A program made the position numbers and the translations under genes. Of a DNA stretch of 15,601 nt, positions 6,776-13,628 are shown in pieces. The stretch is from an uncultured Eggerthella sp. (GTDB lineage: Bacteria > Actinomycetota > Coriobacteriia > Coriobacteriales > Eggerthellaceae), in assembly GCA_905203045.1 (NCBI GenBank), contig CAJKUH010000030.1, positions 1-15,601 on the forward strand. Direction: 5' to 3'. The notes under the pieces were generated by a model. The model worked only from the letters and a program-made list of their open reading frames with translations, was not told where the DNA came from and searched no databases. Each line of letters starts with the position of its first letter. Position 1 is the first letter of the stretch.

Positions 6776-8257
6776 CAGCATCAGTGCGGGTACCAGGTAC
6801 ATTGCGGCGATGATTGCGATGCCGGCAACTACGACGCCGATCCAAATGTGGTATTCGCGGTCCATCTTCTTCTGCTCGGCGGTGTTGGGGTCGTCTGTTT
6901 CGGGGATGCGGTAGTCCGCTTTTGCCGGAACGCCGTAATGCAGACGGCAGCCCAGGTAGATTGCCAGGCCCAGCACGCACCAGATAACGCCCGTCACGAT
7001 GGCGTCGGTGCCCAGTTGGGTAAGCATCACCACATAGATGACCATGCTAACCGGCGCGCCTACCGCGATGCCCTTCACCTTGAAGGGGCGCTTCATATCG
7101 GGCAGCTTCTTGCGTAGGCCCATGGCGGCGGCAATGCCGATTACGTAGTAGAACAAGTCGGCGAACAGGCTTACCTCGGCAATGTAATCAAGAGACGAAG
7201 TGGCCACCAACGCAATGGTGATAACGCCCAGCACGATGATGGAAACGTATGGCGTTTGGTAGCGTGGGTGCAGCTTCGCGAACACCTTCGGTAGGGCACC
7301 GTCGCGTGCCATGGTGTACAGGTAGCGCGGCGGCACGGCGATGCTGGCGTTTAGGGTGGAAAAGTCGCCGCCGAAGGCAACGCCCAGGGCCAGCAAAGCC
7401 AGTGGCACACCCAGGATGCCGGCGGTCATCATCGCTTCGGCGTACGGGGCGGTGGATTCCGCGATAGCATCAAGCCCCTCGGCAGGAACGATGCCCAGCA
7501 AGAACCACTGGAAGGCCGCGTTCACGATGAAGATCACGAAGGGTGAAAGGATAAGCGCACGGGGGATGTTGATATGCGGGAACTTGATTTCCTCGCCCAT
7601 GGCGCAGCAGGTTTCGAAGCCTGCGAAGCACCACCAGATCATGGCAACGGCAGCGATGAACCCACCTGCGCCTATGTCGGTAAGGAAGCTGGGCGTTTGC
7701 ACGAAGTTGGGAAGCTGCACGCTGGGAATCATGGTAAGGAACCACAGGATGGCAACGCCCCAGAAGAAGAACATGAAGCCGTTTTGCAGGCGGCCCGTCA
7801 TCTGCACGCCGCGCACGTTCGTGATGATGAACACCACCAACGCAAGGCACGCCAGCACCACATCGTCGATGGGAAGCTCTATCCCGAATGCCAGGAACAC
7901 CGTTTTGAAGTAATAGCTGAACGCTAACGCTTCGCCGCCGGTAACGGCGATGAGCGACATAACGAAGTTCCAGCCTGCCAGGAAGCCGAAGGGGCGGCTT
8001 AACCCCAGCGAGGCGTACATGTAGGTTCCGCCGGCGTAAGGCAGGGCAGCGCCCATTTCTGCATACAGCAGGGCGGGGAAGATGCTGATGGCCATGGCAA
8101 GGAACGTGGCGAATATGACGCCTGATCCCATTTCGCCCACTACATTGCCGCCGGTGGTGAACAGCCCAACGCCGATAACTGTGCCCGCAGTAACGGTGAT
8201 TGCCTCACGCATGCCGAAGGCACGCTTCAATTCGGTGGTTTGCGGTTGTGAAGCCAC
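6773..8257 (-). CDS. APC superfamily amino acid permease
   Basis: A 494-residue membrane protein with about 12 core hydrophobic segments and an extra C-terminal pair. GTVIGVGLFTTGG (25-37) is the unwound first-helix motif that binds the amino acid backbone in APC carriers. WWCFAGFETCCAMGEEIK matches the sixth-helix region, and the GAALPYAGGTYMY block is typical of second-helix/loop sequence. The substrate cannot be named. It differs clearly from the antiporter at 4228-5697. The start is GTG at 8257, with GAGGGA a few bases upstream; spacing is short. The stop codon lies within the REP-like palindrome. It is divergent from the SMR pair, with a plausible promoter at 8294-8321. Confidence 0.85.
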   Translation of the reverse strand: MASQPQTTELKRAFGMREAITVTAGTVIGVGLFTTGGNVVGEMGSGVIFATFLAMAISIFPALLYAEMGAALPYAGGTYMYASLGLSRPFGFLAGWNFVMSLIAVTGGEALAFSYYFKTVFLAFGIELPIDDVVLACLALVVFIITNVRGVQMTGRLQNGFMFFFWGVAILWFLTMIPSVQLPNFVQTPSFLTDIGAGGFIAAVAMIWWCFAGFETCCAMGEEIKFPHINIPRALILSPFVIFIVNAAFQWFLLGIVPAEGLDAIAESTAPYAEAMMTAGILGVPLALLALGVAFGGDFSTLNASIAVPPRYLYTMARDGALPKVFAKLHPRYQTPYVSIIVLGVITIALVATSSLDYIAEVSLFADLFYYVIGIAAAMGLRKKLPDMKRPFKVKGIAVGAPVSMVIYVVMLTQLGTDAIVTGVIWCVLGLAIYLGCRLHYGVPAKADYRIPETDDPNTAEQKKMDREYHIWIGVVVAGIAIIAAMYLVPALML

Positions 8258-8293
8258 GATCCCTCGTTTCTTTTCGCTGATAAAACGTTGTGT

Positions 8294-8321
8294 ACTTTAG
8301 CACTCTACTGAACTAAAGCAA
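8294..8321 (-). promoter_or_regulatory. Candidate promoter and operator of the APC permease
   Basis: On the minus strand TTGCTT (complement of 8316-8321) and TAAAGT (complement of 8294-8299) are separated by 16 bp, a reasonable -35/-10 pair. An inverted repeat CTTTAG (8295-8300) and CTAAAG (8313-8318), 12 bp apart, overlaps both elements and could be a repressor site. Confidence 0.45.
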
Positions 8322-8425
8322 GGAGTATTTGGTGTGGAAACCGTGATTGGTGCACGTGCAGTGCGCACCTGTGGCAAGGTAATTAATGTGTTCGAAACAA
8401 AACGGGTTTCGCAAGAGAGGTGTGT

Positions 8426-8743
8426 ATGCTCCCGTACTTAATGATCTGCGTGTCGGTGGTGTTCGAAGTGTTTGCCGACACGATGATGAAAGTCTCCGAC
8501 GGCTTCCGGCGCAAGCTGCCCATCATCGGCGTGGTTGTTGGCTACGCGGTTTCGTTCTGGATGATGTCGCACGTGCTGCTGGAACTTCCTTTGGGCCCGG
8601 TGTACGCCGCATGGACGGGCCTGGGCATTGCCCTTACCGCCGTGGTGGGCCACATGCTGTGGAATGAAGGGTTCAACACGAAGAAGATTATCGGGCTTAT
8701 TGCCATCATCGTGGGCGTGGCCCTTTTGAAGTTGGGGGTGTAG
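8426..8743 (+). CDS. Small multidrug resistance (SMR) family exporter, subunit A
   Basis: A 105-residue, four-helix membrane protein. The proton/substrate carboxylate Glu14 (VVFEVFAD) and the aromatic pair Tyr60 and Trp63 in PVYAAWTGLGI fall at the same positions as the key residues of EmrE. Length is standard. The ATG at 8426 is preferred over the GTG at 8420 because AGAGAGG lies 5 nt upstream of it. The gene ends 3 nt before a second SMR gene, so the two should form one operon and a heteromeric pump. Positive charges lie in the first and third loops (GFRRK, NTKK), predicting an N-out orientation. A small hairpin (CGAAAC 8393-8398 with GTTTCG 8406-8411) lies just before the ribosome site. 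The cargo (cationic drug, guanidinium or other) is not known; I saw no guanidine riboswitch upstream. Confidence 0.88.
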   Translation: MLPYLMICVSVVFEVFADTMMKVSDGFRRKLPIIGVVVGYAVSFWMMSHVLLELPLGPVYAAWTGLGIALTAVVGHMLWNEGFNTKKIIGLIAIIVGVALLKLGV

Positions 8744-8746
8744 GCC

Positions 8747-9151
8747 ATGAGCGTTGCGGAAGAGGAAAAGCAGCTTATCAAGGAAAAGGCCAAGTCGAAG
8801 CGCTTTGCGTTCGTGCTGCTGGGCATTGCCATCGTTGCCGAGGTTACCGGCGCTATCTGCTTGAAGGCATCGGAGGGCTTAACGGTGCCGCTGCCTACGG
8901 TGGTAACGATTATCGGCTACGTTACTTCGTTCACCTTGCTGGTTAAGATCCTGCAGAACCTGCCACTGGGCCTGGTGTACGGCATTTGGGGCGGCATCGG
9001 TTCGGCAGTCACTATGCTGGTTGGCGTGGTGGTATGGCACGATCCGTTCACCGTGTTCACGGGTTTGGGCGTGCTGTTGGTTATTGCGGGCGTGTACCTG
9101 CTGAACAAAGGCACCGATGAAATCGAGGCGGCGAAGGCTCAGCAGCGGTAA
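8747..9151 (+). CDS. Small multidrug resistance (SMR) family exporter, subunit B
   Basis: A 134-residue SMR protein, longer than usual because of an 18-residue charged N-terminal extension (KEKAKSKR) and a polar C-terminal tail. The essential Glu is Glu32 (IVAEVTGAICLK), with Tyr78 and Trp81 in GLVYGIWGGIG, the canonical SMR block. It starts 3 nt after subunit A, with a G-rich stretch over the end of that gene serving as the ribosome site. Positive charge lies at the N-terminus and in the second loop (VKILQN) and C-terminus, predicting N-in, the opposite of subunit A. This is the pattern known for paired SMR pumps such as EbrAB and YkkCD. A strong terminator follows. Confidence 0.88.
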   Translation: MSVAEEEKQLIKEKAKSKRFAFVLLGIAIVAEVTGAICLKASEGLTVPLPTVVTIIGYVTSFTLLVKILQNLPLGLVYGIWGGIGSAVTMLVGVVVWHDPFTVFTGLGVLLVIAGVYLLNKGTDEIEAAKAQQR

Positions 9152-9242
9152 AGCTCAAGCGGTGTGTTGGTCCGTCAACCGCTTTCAAACGACCTTTGTA
9201 GCCGCTGGTTTATCGCCTGATGGCTTTGCGACTGTTTCTTTT

Positions 9243-9271
9243 GGCTGGTAGTTTAATCTGCCAGCCTTTTT
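9243..9271 (+). terminator. Intrinsic terminator of the SMR operon
   Basis: GGCTGGTAG (9243-9251) pairs with CTGCCAGCC (9258-9266), with one G-U pair and a 6-nt loop, followed by five T residues. A weaker hairpin (AAGCGGT 9157-9163 with ACCGCTT 9178-9184) lies right after the stop codon of the second SMR gene. Confidence 0.88.
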
Positions 9272-9340
9272 GTTTGATTCGGTAGGGCAAGCTGTTCCCT
9301 CAGAAAGGTTCGCAGCTGAGGCTCTTTGCTCGCTTCGACC

Positions 9341-9349
9341 TGTTATAGT
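9341..9349 (+). promoter_or_regulatory. Candidate extended -10 promoter of the thiamine operon
   Basis: TGTTATAGT fits the extended -10 pattern. No good -35 is seen at normal spacing. It would start transcription about 60 nt before the TPP riboswitch. A stem-loop (GCGCTT 9371-9376 with AAGCGC 9384-9389) lies in the leader between them. Confidence 0.45.
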
Positions 9350-9413
9350 GCCGCTTCCCAATGCGTTCTTGCGCTTAGGCGTAAAGCGCTGCACAATACG
9401 AAATTACAGATTC

Positions 9414-9514
9414 GATGCAGGGGTGCCTGTTGCCGCATGTGCGGCGGCATGGCTGAGAGGGCGCATGCGCCTAACCCTTTGAACCTGTCAGTTAGTGCTG
9501 GCGTAGGGAGCATC
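9414..9514 (+). promoter_or_regulatory. TPP riboswitch (THI element)
   Basis: The conserved aptamer core is present in order: GGGG entry, GGCTGAGA (9451-9458), ACCCTTTGAACCTG (9474-9487) and GCGTAGGGAG (9501-9510). The closing P1 helix is GATGC (9414-9418) with GCATC (9510-9514). An optional P3 arm is seen as GCCGCA/TGCGGC (9432-9445). It lies upstream of thiM, so TPP binding should lower expression of the thiM-thiE operon. Together with the terminators and promoter listed separately, this accounts for most of the gene-free stretch 9152-9580; nothing else recognisable is in it. Confidence 0.96.
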
Positions 9515-9527
9515 TCAGGTTCATTCT

Positions 9528-9562
9528 GGGGCGCCCGCTATGGCTGGCGTCCCTTTATATTT
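9528..9562 (+). terminator. Expression-platform terminator of the TPP riboswitch
   Basis: GGGGCGCC (9528-9535) pairs with GGCGTCCC (9546-9553), with one G-U pair and a 10-nt loop, followed by a T-rich tract (TTTATATTT). It lies 14 nt after the aptamer and before the thiM ribosome site, the expected place for transcriptional control by premature termination. Confidence 0.7.
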
Positions 9563-9580
9563 GCGTGAAAGGAACTGCGC

Positions 9581-10420
9581 ATGACAGAGATGGACCAGTT
9601 GAAGAGCGGCATCATTGAAGCAGTGGAAACCGTAAGGGCGCAAAACCCTTTGGCGGGATCGGTAACTAACGGCGTGACAATGGATTTCGTTGCCAACGCC
9701 CAGCTTGCCGTAGGTGGCAGCGCGGCCATGGTGTACCTGCCCGACGAAGGCGAGTGCCTGGTGGCGGCCGGCGGTGCCGTGTACCTGAACATGGGCACGC
9801 TTTTGCCGGTGTACGAGGAAACGCTGCCCCGCACCGCAGCTGCCGCGTTCAATGCGAGCAAGCCCTGGGTACTCGACCCGGTAGGCATCGGCATTGGCAA
9901 GCTGCGCACCGACCTGCTACTTCAGCTGAAGCAGTACAAGCCCGCCATTGTGCGCGGCAATGCTTCCGAGATCATTGCCCTGGCAAGCTTGTGGGAACTG
10001 GAAACGAACGCCAGCGAAGCTTCGCGTCCGCGTGGTGTCGATAGCACCGACACGGTAGATGCTGCGCGTGATGCCGCGGTAGCCCTTGCCCGTTACACCG
10101 GCGGCGCCGTTGCAGTTTCCGGTGAAGTAGACCTGGTTACCGACGGCAAGACGGTGGCGAAGTCGCACGGTGGTTCGGCGCTGATGGAAAAGGTTACGGG
10201 TTTCGGCTGCTCGCAGGGCGGGGTGCTGGCGGTGTATGCCACGGCTACCGACCCGTTCACGGCTGCACTGGCGGGTGTTGCCCACTACAACGTTGCGGGC
10301 GCCCGTGCCGCGCAGGCCGCCGATGCTCCCGCCAGCTTCAAGGTTGCCTTCATCGATGAGCTGTACCGCGCAACAGCGCAGGATATTGCCAACAACGCCC
10401 TTGAAGTTCAGGAGGCATAA
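9581..10420 (+). CDS. thiM: Hydroxyethylthiazole kinase
   Basis: A 279-residue cytoplasmic kinase that phosphorylates 4-methyl-5-(2-hydroxyethyl)thiazole for thiamine salvage. The N-terminal block NPLAGSVTNGVTMDFVANAQ (22-41) corresponds to the ThiM motif NPLVHxITNxVxxNxxAN. VLDPVGIG (97-104), VRGNASEI (124-131) and the nucleotide-site motif VTGFGCSQGG (205-214) with Cys210 follow in the correct order. The residue before GC is Phe, where the forms I remember have Thr; the effect is unknown. Length is normal. The start ATG has AAAGGA about 8 nt upstream. It is the first gene after a TPP riboswitch, and 3 nt separate its stop from the next gene's start, so the operon is certain in practice. Confidence 0.93.
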   Translation: MTEMDQLKSGIIEAVETVRAQNPLAGSVTNGVTMDFVANAQLAVGGSAAMVYLPDEGECLVAAGGAVYLNMGTLLPVYEETLPRTAAAAFNASKPWVLDPVGIGIGKLRTDLLLQLKQYKPAIVRGNASEIIALASLWELETNASEASRPRGVDSTDTVDAARDAAVALARYTGGAVAVSGEVDLVTDGKTVAKSHGGSALMEKVTGFGCSQGGVLAVYATATDPFTAALAGVAHYNVAGARAAQAADAPASFKVAFIDELYRATAQDIANNALEVQEA

Positions 10421-10423
10421 CCC

Positions 10424-10741
10424 ATGAACGCGCTGGTTGCCGTGGCTATTGCCCCGTTCGGTGTTGGCGATGAGCTTGCGCCCGAGGTTGCCGAAGTGGT
10501 GAAGGTCATTCGCGAATCGGGCCTGCCGAACCACACCTATTCCATGTTCACCGAAATCGAAGGCGAATGGGATGATGTCATGCAGGTGGTGAAGGACGCC
10601 ACGTTCGTGCTTGCCGAAAAGGGCATTCGCACCGAAGTGGTGTTGAAGGCCGATATCCGCCCTGGTCGCACGGGCATGATGAACCGCAAGGTGAAGGCGG
10701 TTGACGAGATTCTGGAAGGCGAGGCACAGCATGAGGAATAA
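10424..10741 (+). CDS. Thiamine-binding protein, MTH1187/YkoF-like (Thiamine_BP) family
   Basis: A 105-residue soluble protein. It opens with a beta-strand ending APFGVGDEL, then has SGLPNHTYSMFTEIEGEWDD and, near the end, KADIRPGRTGMMNRKV, the pattern of the MTH1187/YkoF-like (formerly DUF77/UPF0045) family, members of which bind thiamine or its hydroxymethylpyrimidine part. Length matches single-domain members. A strong ribosome site (AGGAGG) lies 8 nt before the ATG, inside the end of thiM. Its stop overlaps the start of thiE by 11 nt. Location in a TPP-controlled operon supports a role in thiamine or pyrimidine binding or delivery, though no enzymatic role is established. Confidence 0.85.
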   Translation: MNALVAVAIAPFGVGDELAPEVAEVVKVIRESGLPNHTYSMFTEIEGEWDDVMQVVKDATFVLAEKGIRTEVVLKADIRPGRTGMMNRKVKAVDEILEGEAQHEE

Positions 10742-11417
10742 GCTCGACATTTCTGCGTACCTGGTAATAGGCCCCGAGAACACGTTGGGCCGCCCGGTAG
10801 CCGACGTGATTGCCCAAGCGCTTGCTGCTGGGTTCACCTGCGTACAAATCCGTTCGAAGGAATGCTCGGCGCGCGACCTGATTCGCTATACCGCCGAAGC
10901 TGCCGATGTGATTGCCTCGGCAGGCAAGAGCGATTCAGTGGCGCTTTTGGTGGACGATCGTTTGGACGTGGTGCTTGCTGCGCGTGAGGCGGGCGTGAAG
11001 GTTGACGGTATCCATGTGGGCCAGACCGACATTCCCGTAGAGGTTTGTCGCAAGCTTTTAGGCCCTGATTCCATTGTGGGGCTTTCCGCCCGTGCCGATG
11101 AAATGCTGGAATACGTGAAGACCGCTGACATGAGCTTGGTGGACTACCTGGGCGTGGGCCCCTTGCATGAAACGCCTACTAAAACCGACTGTGGTTTGGC
11201 GGCCGACGGCACCATTATCACCAAGAGCATCGAGGACTTGAAAGATCTTGCTCAGGCAAGCCCGGTTCCCATCGTGGTGGGAGGCGGCGTGAAGCTTGCC
11301 GATATCCCGCTGGTGAAGAGCACGGGCGTTGACGGGTTCTTCGTTGTTTCTGCGGTTTGCGGAGCGGAGGACCCTGAGGCTGCTGCTCGGGAGTTGGTGG
11401 AAGCCTGGGAGGGGTAA
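10731..11417 (+). CDS. thiE: Thiamine-phosphate synthase (thiamine-phosphate pyrophosphorylase)
   Basis: A 228-residue TIM-barrel enzyme that couples HMP pyrophosphate with thiazole phosphate to give thiamine phosphate. Motifs in order: QIRSKE (39-44), VDDRLD (74-79), HVGQTD (95-100), GPLHETPTKTD (143-153) for the phosphate/thiazole loop, and VGGGV (183-187) for the barrel-end phosphate site. The start at 10731 overlaps the previous gene by 11 nt and gives the expected N-terminus; an upstream ATG at 10701 lies further inside the previous gene. HMP-P kinase (thiD) is not in the window, so the HMP-PP supply must be encoded elsewhere. A terminator and the inverted-repeat element follow within 70 nt. 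Confidence 0.94.
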   Translation: MRNKLDISAYLVIGPENTLGRPVADVIAQALAAGFTCVQIRSKECSARDLIRYTAEAADVIASAGKSDSVALLVDDRLDVVLAAREAGVKVDGIHVGQTDIPVEVCRKLLGPDSIVGLSARADEMLEYVKTADMSLVDYLGVGPLHETPTKTDCGLAADGTIITKSIEDLKDLAQASPVPIVVGGGVKLADIPLVKSTGVDGFFVVSAVCGAEDPEAAARELVEAWEG

Positions 11418-11483
11418 CGAATTCATCCGCTTTGGCGCCAGGGGTGCGCCGTATGGCTGCCCAAGCCACCCATTCCGCTGTTC

Positions 11484-11516
11484 AAAAAGCCGTTCACTTT
11501 GGTGAACGGCTTTTTT
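11484..11516 (+). terminator. Intrinsic terminator of the thiM-thiE operon
   Basis: GCCGTTCAC (11489-11497) pairs perfectly with GTGAACGGC (11502-11510) around TTTG, with five A residues before and six T residues after. The flanking A-run means it could also work on the opposite strand. Confidence 0.94.
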
Positions 11517-11540
11517 CATGCGCTGCATTGCTTCATGCAA

Positions 11541-11565
11541 ATAAAGAAAGCACCCTTGCGGGTGC
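11541..11565 (-). terminator. Intrinsic terminator of the DUF554 gene
   Basis: On the minus strand GCACCC and GGGTGC (11550-11555 and 11560-11565) form a 6-bp stem with a 4-nt loop, followed by the T-rich tract TTTCTTTAT. It lies about 110 nt beyond the DUF554 stop, inside the inverted-repeat element. Confidence 0.65.
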
Positions 11566-11677
11566 CTAACAGGAATGGTGCTCAGAGTGGCATTCGCAGC
11601 CATACGGCGCACCCCTGGCGCCAAAGCTGCATTTGTTTGTGCTGGGGAGAAGAGCTTGTCTGACGATGCCGAAAGAA

Positions 11678-12382
11678 TTACAGCATCCCCCAGAAGTTGC
11701 CGGTGGCTGCCAACAAGGCGAACCAGATTGGGGGGATGAAGAGGGCGGGGAGGAGGTTCATGGTGGAAATCTCTTTGAGCTTCAGCAGGTTTATGCCGCT
11801 GGCTAGGATCAGCAGGCCGCCGATGATGGCGATTTCCGTCATCATGCCTTCGCCCATGAGGGGTGCAAGCACGCCTGCAAGCAGGTAGATGCCGCCCTGC
11901 CAGCAGAACAGCACTACGGCGGCGAACGCGATGCCGATGCCGAAGGTGGCACCGAACACCATGGAGGAAACGAAGTCGAGCGTCGCGTTGGTAAGCAGGT
12001 ACGTTTCATCGCCGTACAGCGCACTGTTGATAGGGCCCAGGATGGAAAGCGTGCCCACGCAGAACAGCATGATGGCGGTGGAAAGCCCCTGGGCGAATTC
12101 GCTGCCATTCTTTGAGCGCTTGGAAACAGCCTTCTTGAAGCGCTTTTCCAGGTCGAGCGCAGTGCCGATTACCGCCCCGATTGCCATGCTGGCAATGAAC
12201 AGGACGGGGTACGAGCTGTGCGGCATGTTCTGCACCACCGCGTTTAGCCCCATGCCCACGGTCGCAATACCCAGGGCGGTGAAGATGGCTTCCTGGTACT
12301 TCGGTTTCAAGCCCTTTTTGGCAATGCTGCCTATGGTGCTGCCCAACAGAATGCAGCAGGTGTTGACGATGGTGCCTAGCAT
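11678..12382 (-). CDS. DUF554 family membrane protein (YqgA/YdfK-like)
   Basis: A 234-residue protein with about seven hydrophobic segments. The opening MLGTIVNTCCILLGSTIGS is characteristic of the DUF554 family, as are GLNAVVQNMP and the later GxLSILGPIN and SGINLLKLKEI blocks. Function in the family is not established. The start at 12382 is chosen because TTTAGGAG lies about 6 nt upstream and it matches the family N-terminus; an upstream ATG at 12406 would add eight residues and has no ribosome site. It lies 129 nt after dtd on the same strand with no clear terminator between, so read-through from dtd is possible. A direct repeat of TTGCGC occurs twice in its leader. Confidence 0.82.
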   Translation of the reverse strand: MLGTIVNTCCILLGSTIGSIAKKGLKPKYQEAIFTALGIATVGMGLNAVVQNMPHSSYPVLFIASMAIGAVIGTALDLEKRFKKAVSKRSKNGSEFAQGLSTAIMLFCVGTLSILGPINSALYGDETYLLTNATLDFVSSMVFGATFGIGIAFAAVVLFCWQGGIYLLAGVLAPLMGEGMMTEIAIIGGLLILASGINLLKLKEISTMNLLPALFIPPIWFALLAATGNFWGML

Positions 12383-12511
12383 GTACGCTCCTAAACGAAT
12401 TGCCATTCAACGGTATAGGCTGCGCAAACTTCGCGCAAGGGCGAGCTGTTGAACGGTGGTCGTGTTGGCTCGTTAGCGTGAGAGGGCGGGGTAATGTCTC
12501 GGTTCCTGCTT

Positions 12512-12967
12512 TTAGCGCTTAATAAGCTCGTTGCTGTCTAGCCAGATGGTGAAGGGGCCGTTGTTGGTAAGCTGCACATCCATCATGGCGCCGAACCAGC
12601 CGGTTTGAAGGGCAATGCCGTCGTTGCGAACAAGACTGGCGAAGTACTCGTACAAACGGTTAGCTTCATCGGGCGCTGCACCTTTGGTGAATGAAGGGCG
12701 GTTGCCCTTGCGGCAGTCGGCGTACAGCGTGAATTGGGAAACCAGAAGCACTTCGCCGTGCACATCGCGCAGGGAAAGGTTGGTTTTGCCGTTTTCATCC
12801 TCGAAGATGCGCAGTTTTGAAATCTTGTTCCATAGCTTTTCGGCCACTTCTTCGGTGTCATCGGGGCCTACGCCCAGAAGAATGCAGAAGCCGGTGCCGA
12901 TGGTATGGGCGTCTTCGCCTTCGGTGGAAACCGAGGCAGACGTTACGCGTTGGATGAGTGCTCGCAT
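12512..12967 (-). CDS. dtd: D-aminoacyl-tRNA deacylase
   Basis: A 151-residue cytoplasmic enzyme that removes D-amino acids (and glycine from tRNA(Ala)) from mischarged tRNA. The two signature motifs are present: SQFTLYAD (77-84) and NNGPFTIWLD (135-144), the latter containing the Gly-Pro pair that enforces chirality. The N-terminus MRALIQRVTSASV and the length match DTD closely. AAAGGA lies about 6 nt before the ATG. It is divergent from the thioesterase gene and upstream of the DUF554 gene. With YbaK it is the second aminoacyl-tRNA proofreading enzyme in the window. Confidence 0.95.
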   Translation of the reverse strand: MRALIQRVTSASVSTEGEDAHTIGTGFCILLGVGPDDTEEVAEKLWNKISKLRIFEDENGKTNLSLRDVHGEVLLVSQFTLYADCRKGNRPSFTKGAAPDEANRLYEYFASLVRNDGIALQTGWFGAMMDVQLTNNGPFTIWLDSNELIKR

Positions 12968-13013
12968 GGCGTTCCTTTCGTGTTATGACAATATGGGAGC
13001 ATAAAACATAGAG

Positions 13014-13040
13014 GTATCACAGCAGCTTTAGCTATGATAC
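13014..13040. promoter_or_regulatory. Candidate promoter/operator between dtd and the thioesterase gene
   Basis: GTATCA (13014-13019) and TGATAC (13035-13040) form an inverted repeat. The right half overlaps TATGAT (13033-13038), a plausible -10 element for the thioesterase gene, 36 nt before its ATG. No good -35 is seen. Confidence 0.35.
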
Positions 13041-13073
13041 AAGAGTAGAAAAAGCAGGTAAAAGGAGGGTACC

Positions 13074-13511
13074 ATGCTCGATTCGAAGATTCGCGCCTAT
13101 TGCGAGGAAGACATCACCGATATCCGTGGGTTCGACCGTTCGGAACTTGTTTCGGTGGAAGAGGGCCGCTTTGTTATGCGTGCGTATCCGGGGCCCGACT
13201 GCGGTAACAACATCGGCACCGTGCACGGCGGCTTCCTGCTTGCGTTGGCCGACACGGCGGGCACCGGCGCCATCGATACGCTGGGGCGGGAAAACGCCAC
13301 CATGTCACTGAACTCGAATTTCCTGCGTCCCGCCTATACCACCGACGAGTACCTGGAGGTTACGGGAACGGTGCTGAAGCGGGGCAAGCGTGCGGTAGTG
13401 GCCGAAGTGGAAATCACGCGCCCCAATGGCGAGCTGTGCATGAAGGCCACCGTTACCTCTGCCCTGTTCGATTCGCTGATTGTCGAGCTGCCGCGGTTGG
13501 CAAACGCCTAG
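13074..13511 (+). CDS. PaaI-type hotdog-fold thioesterase
   Basis: A 145-residue protein with one hotdog domain. NIGTVHGGFLLALADTAGTG (46-65) is the signature of the PaaI/YbgC-like acyl-CoA thioesterase group: the HGG motif (51-53) forms the CoA/thioester site and Asp60 lies on the central helix. NSNFLRPAY and the later beta-strands complete the fold. The substrate is unknown; members hydrolyse aryl- or acyl-CoA. AAAAGGAGG a few bases before the ATG gives a strong ribosome site. It lies 117 nt upstream of dapL in the same direction, and no terminator is evident between them. Confidence 0.85.
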   Translation: MLDSKIRAYCEEDITDIRGFDRSELVSVEEGRFVMRAYPGPDCGNNIGTVHGGFLLALADTAGTGAIDTLGRENATMSLNSNFLRPAYTTDEYLEVTGTVLKRGKRAVVAEVEITRPNGELCMKATVTSALFDSLIVELPRLANA

Positions 13512-13628
13512 CAAAACGCTTAGTTTCCGCTTCGAAATACATTGGACATATTGCGCTTTTAGAATGGTCTGGTTGAGTGATAGGCGCGCCGTTTTGTGCG
13601 GCCGCACTGTTGGGTAAGGAGATTGTTC

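Larger units (their letters stand above)
11429..11627. repeat. 199-bp element with 32-bp perfect inverted repeats
   Basis: The left arm (11429-11460, beginning GCTTTGGCGCCAGGGG) and the right arm (11596-11627) are exact reverse complements over 32 bp. Less perfect similarity continues inwards (GCCAC, CCATTCC and TGTT occur in order in both arms when the right arm is read in reverse complement). Each arm can also fold on itself (GGCGC/GCGCC). Between them lie two intrinsic terminators pointing in opposite directions, for thiE and the DUF554 gene. No obvious target-site duplication flanks it and no transposase is inside. It could be a MITE-like or mobile palindromic element, or a compound terminator. 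Confidence 0.85.

Noticed and set aside
8258..8425. Guanidine riboswitch upstream of the SMR pair
   Set aside because: SMR pairs are sometimes controlled by guanidine riboswitches, but the conserved ykkC core sequences are absent. Only simple hairpins are seen.
9917..10837. 306-residue open frame on the minus strand across thiM, the thiamine-binding gene and thiE
   Set aside because: It runs opposite three well-supported genes of one operon and has no motif.
13583..13607. Adjacent 8-bp palindromes matching rare-cutter sites (GGCGCGCC and GCGGCCGC) upstream of dapL, resembling a cloning linker
   Set aside because: They lie in otherwise ordinary intergenic DNA with natural flanks on both sides, and GC-rich genomes give such sites by chance. 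No vector sequence is present.
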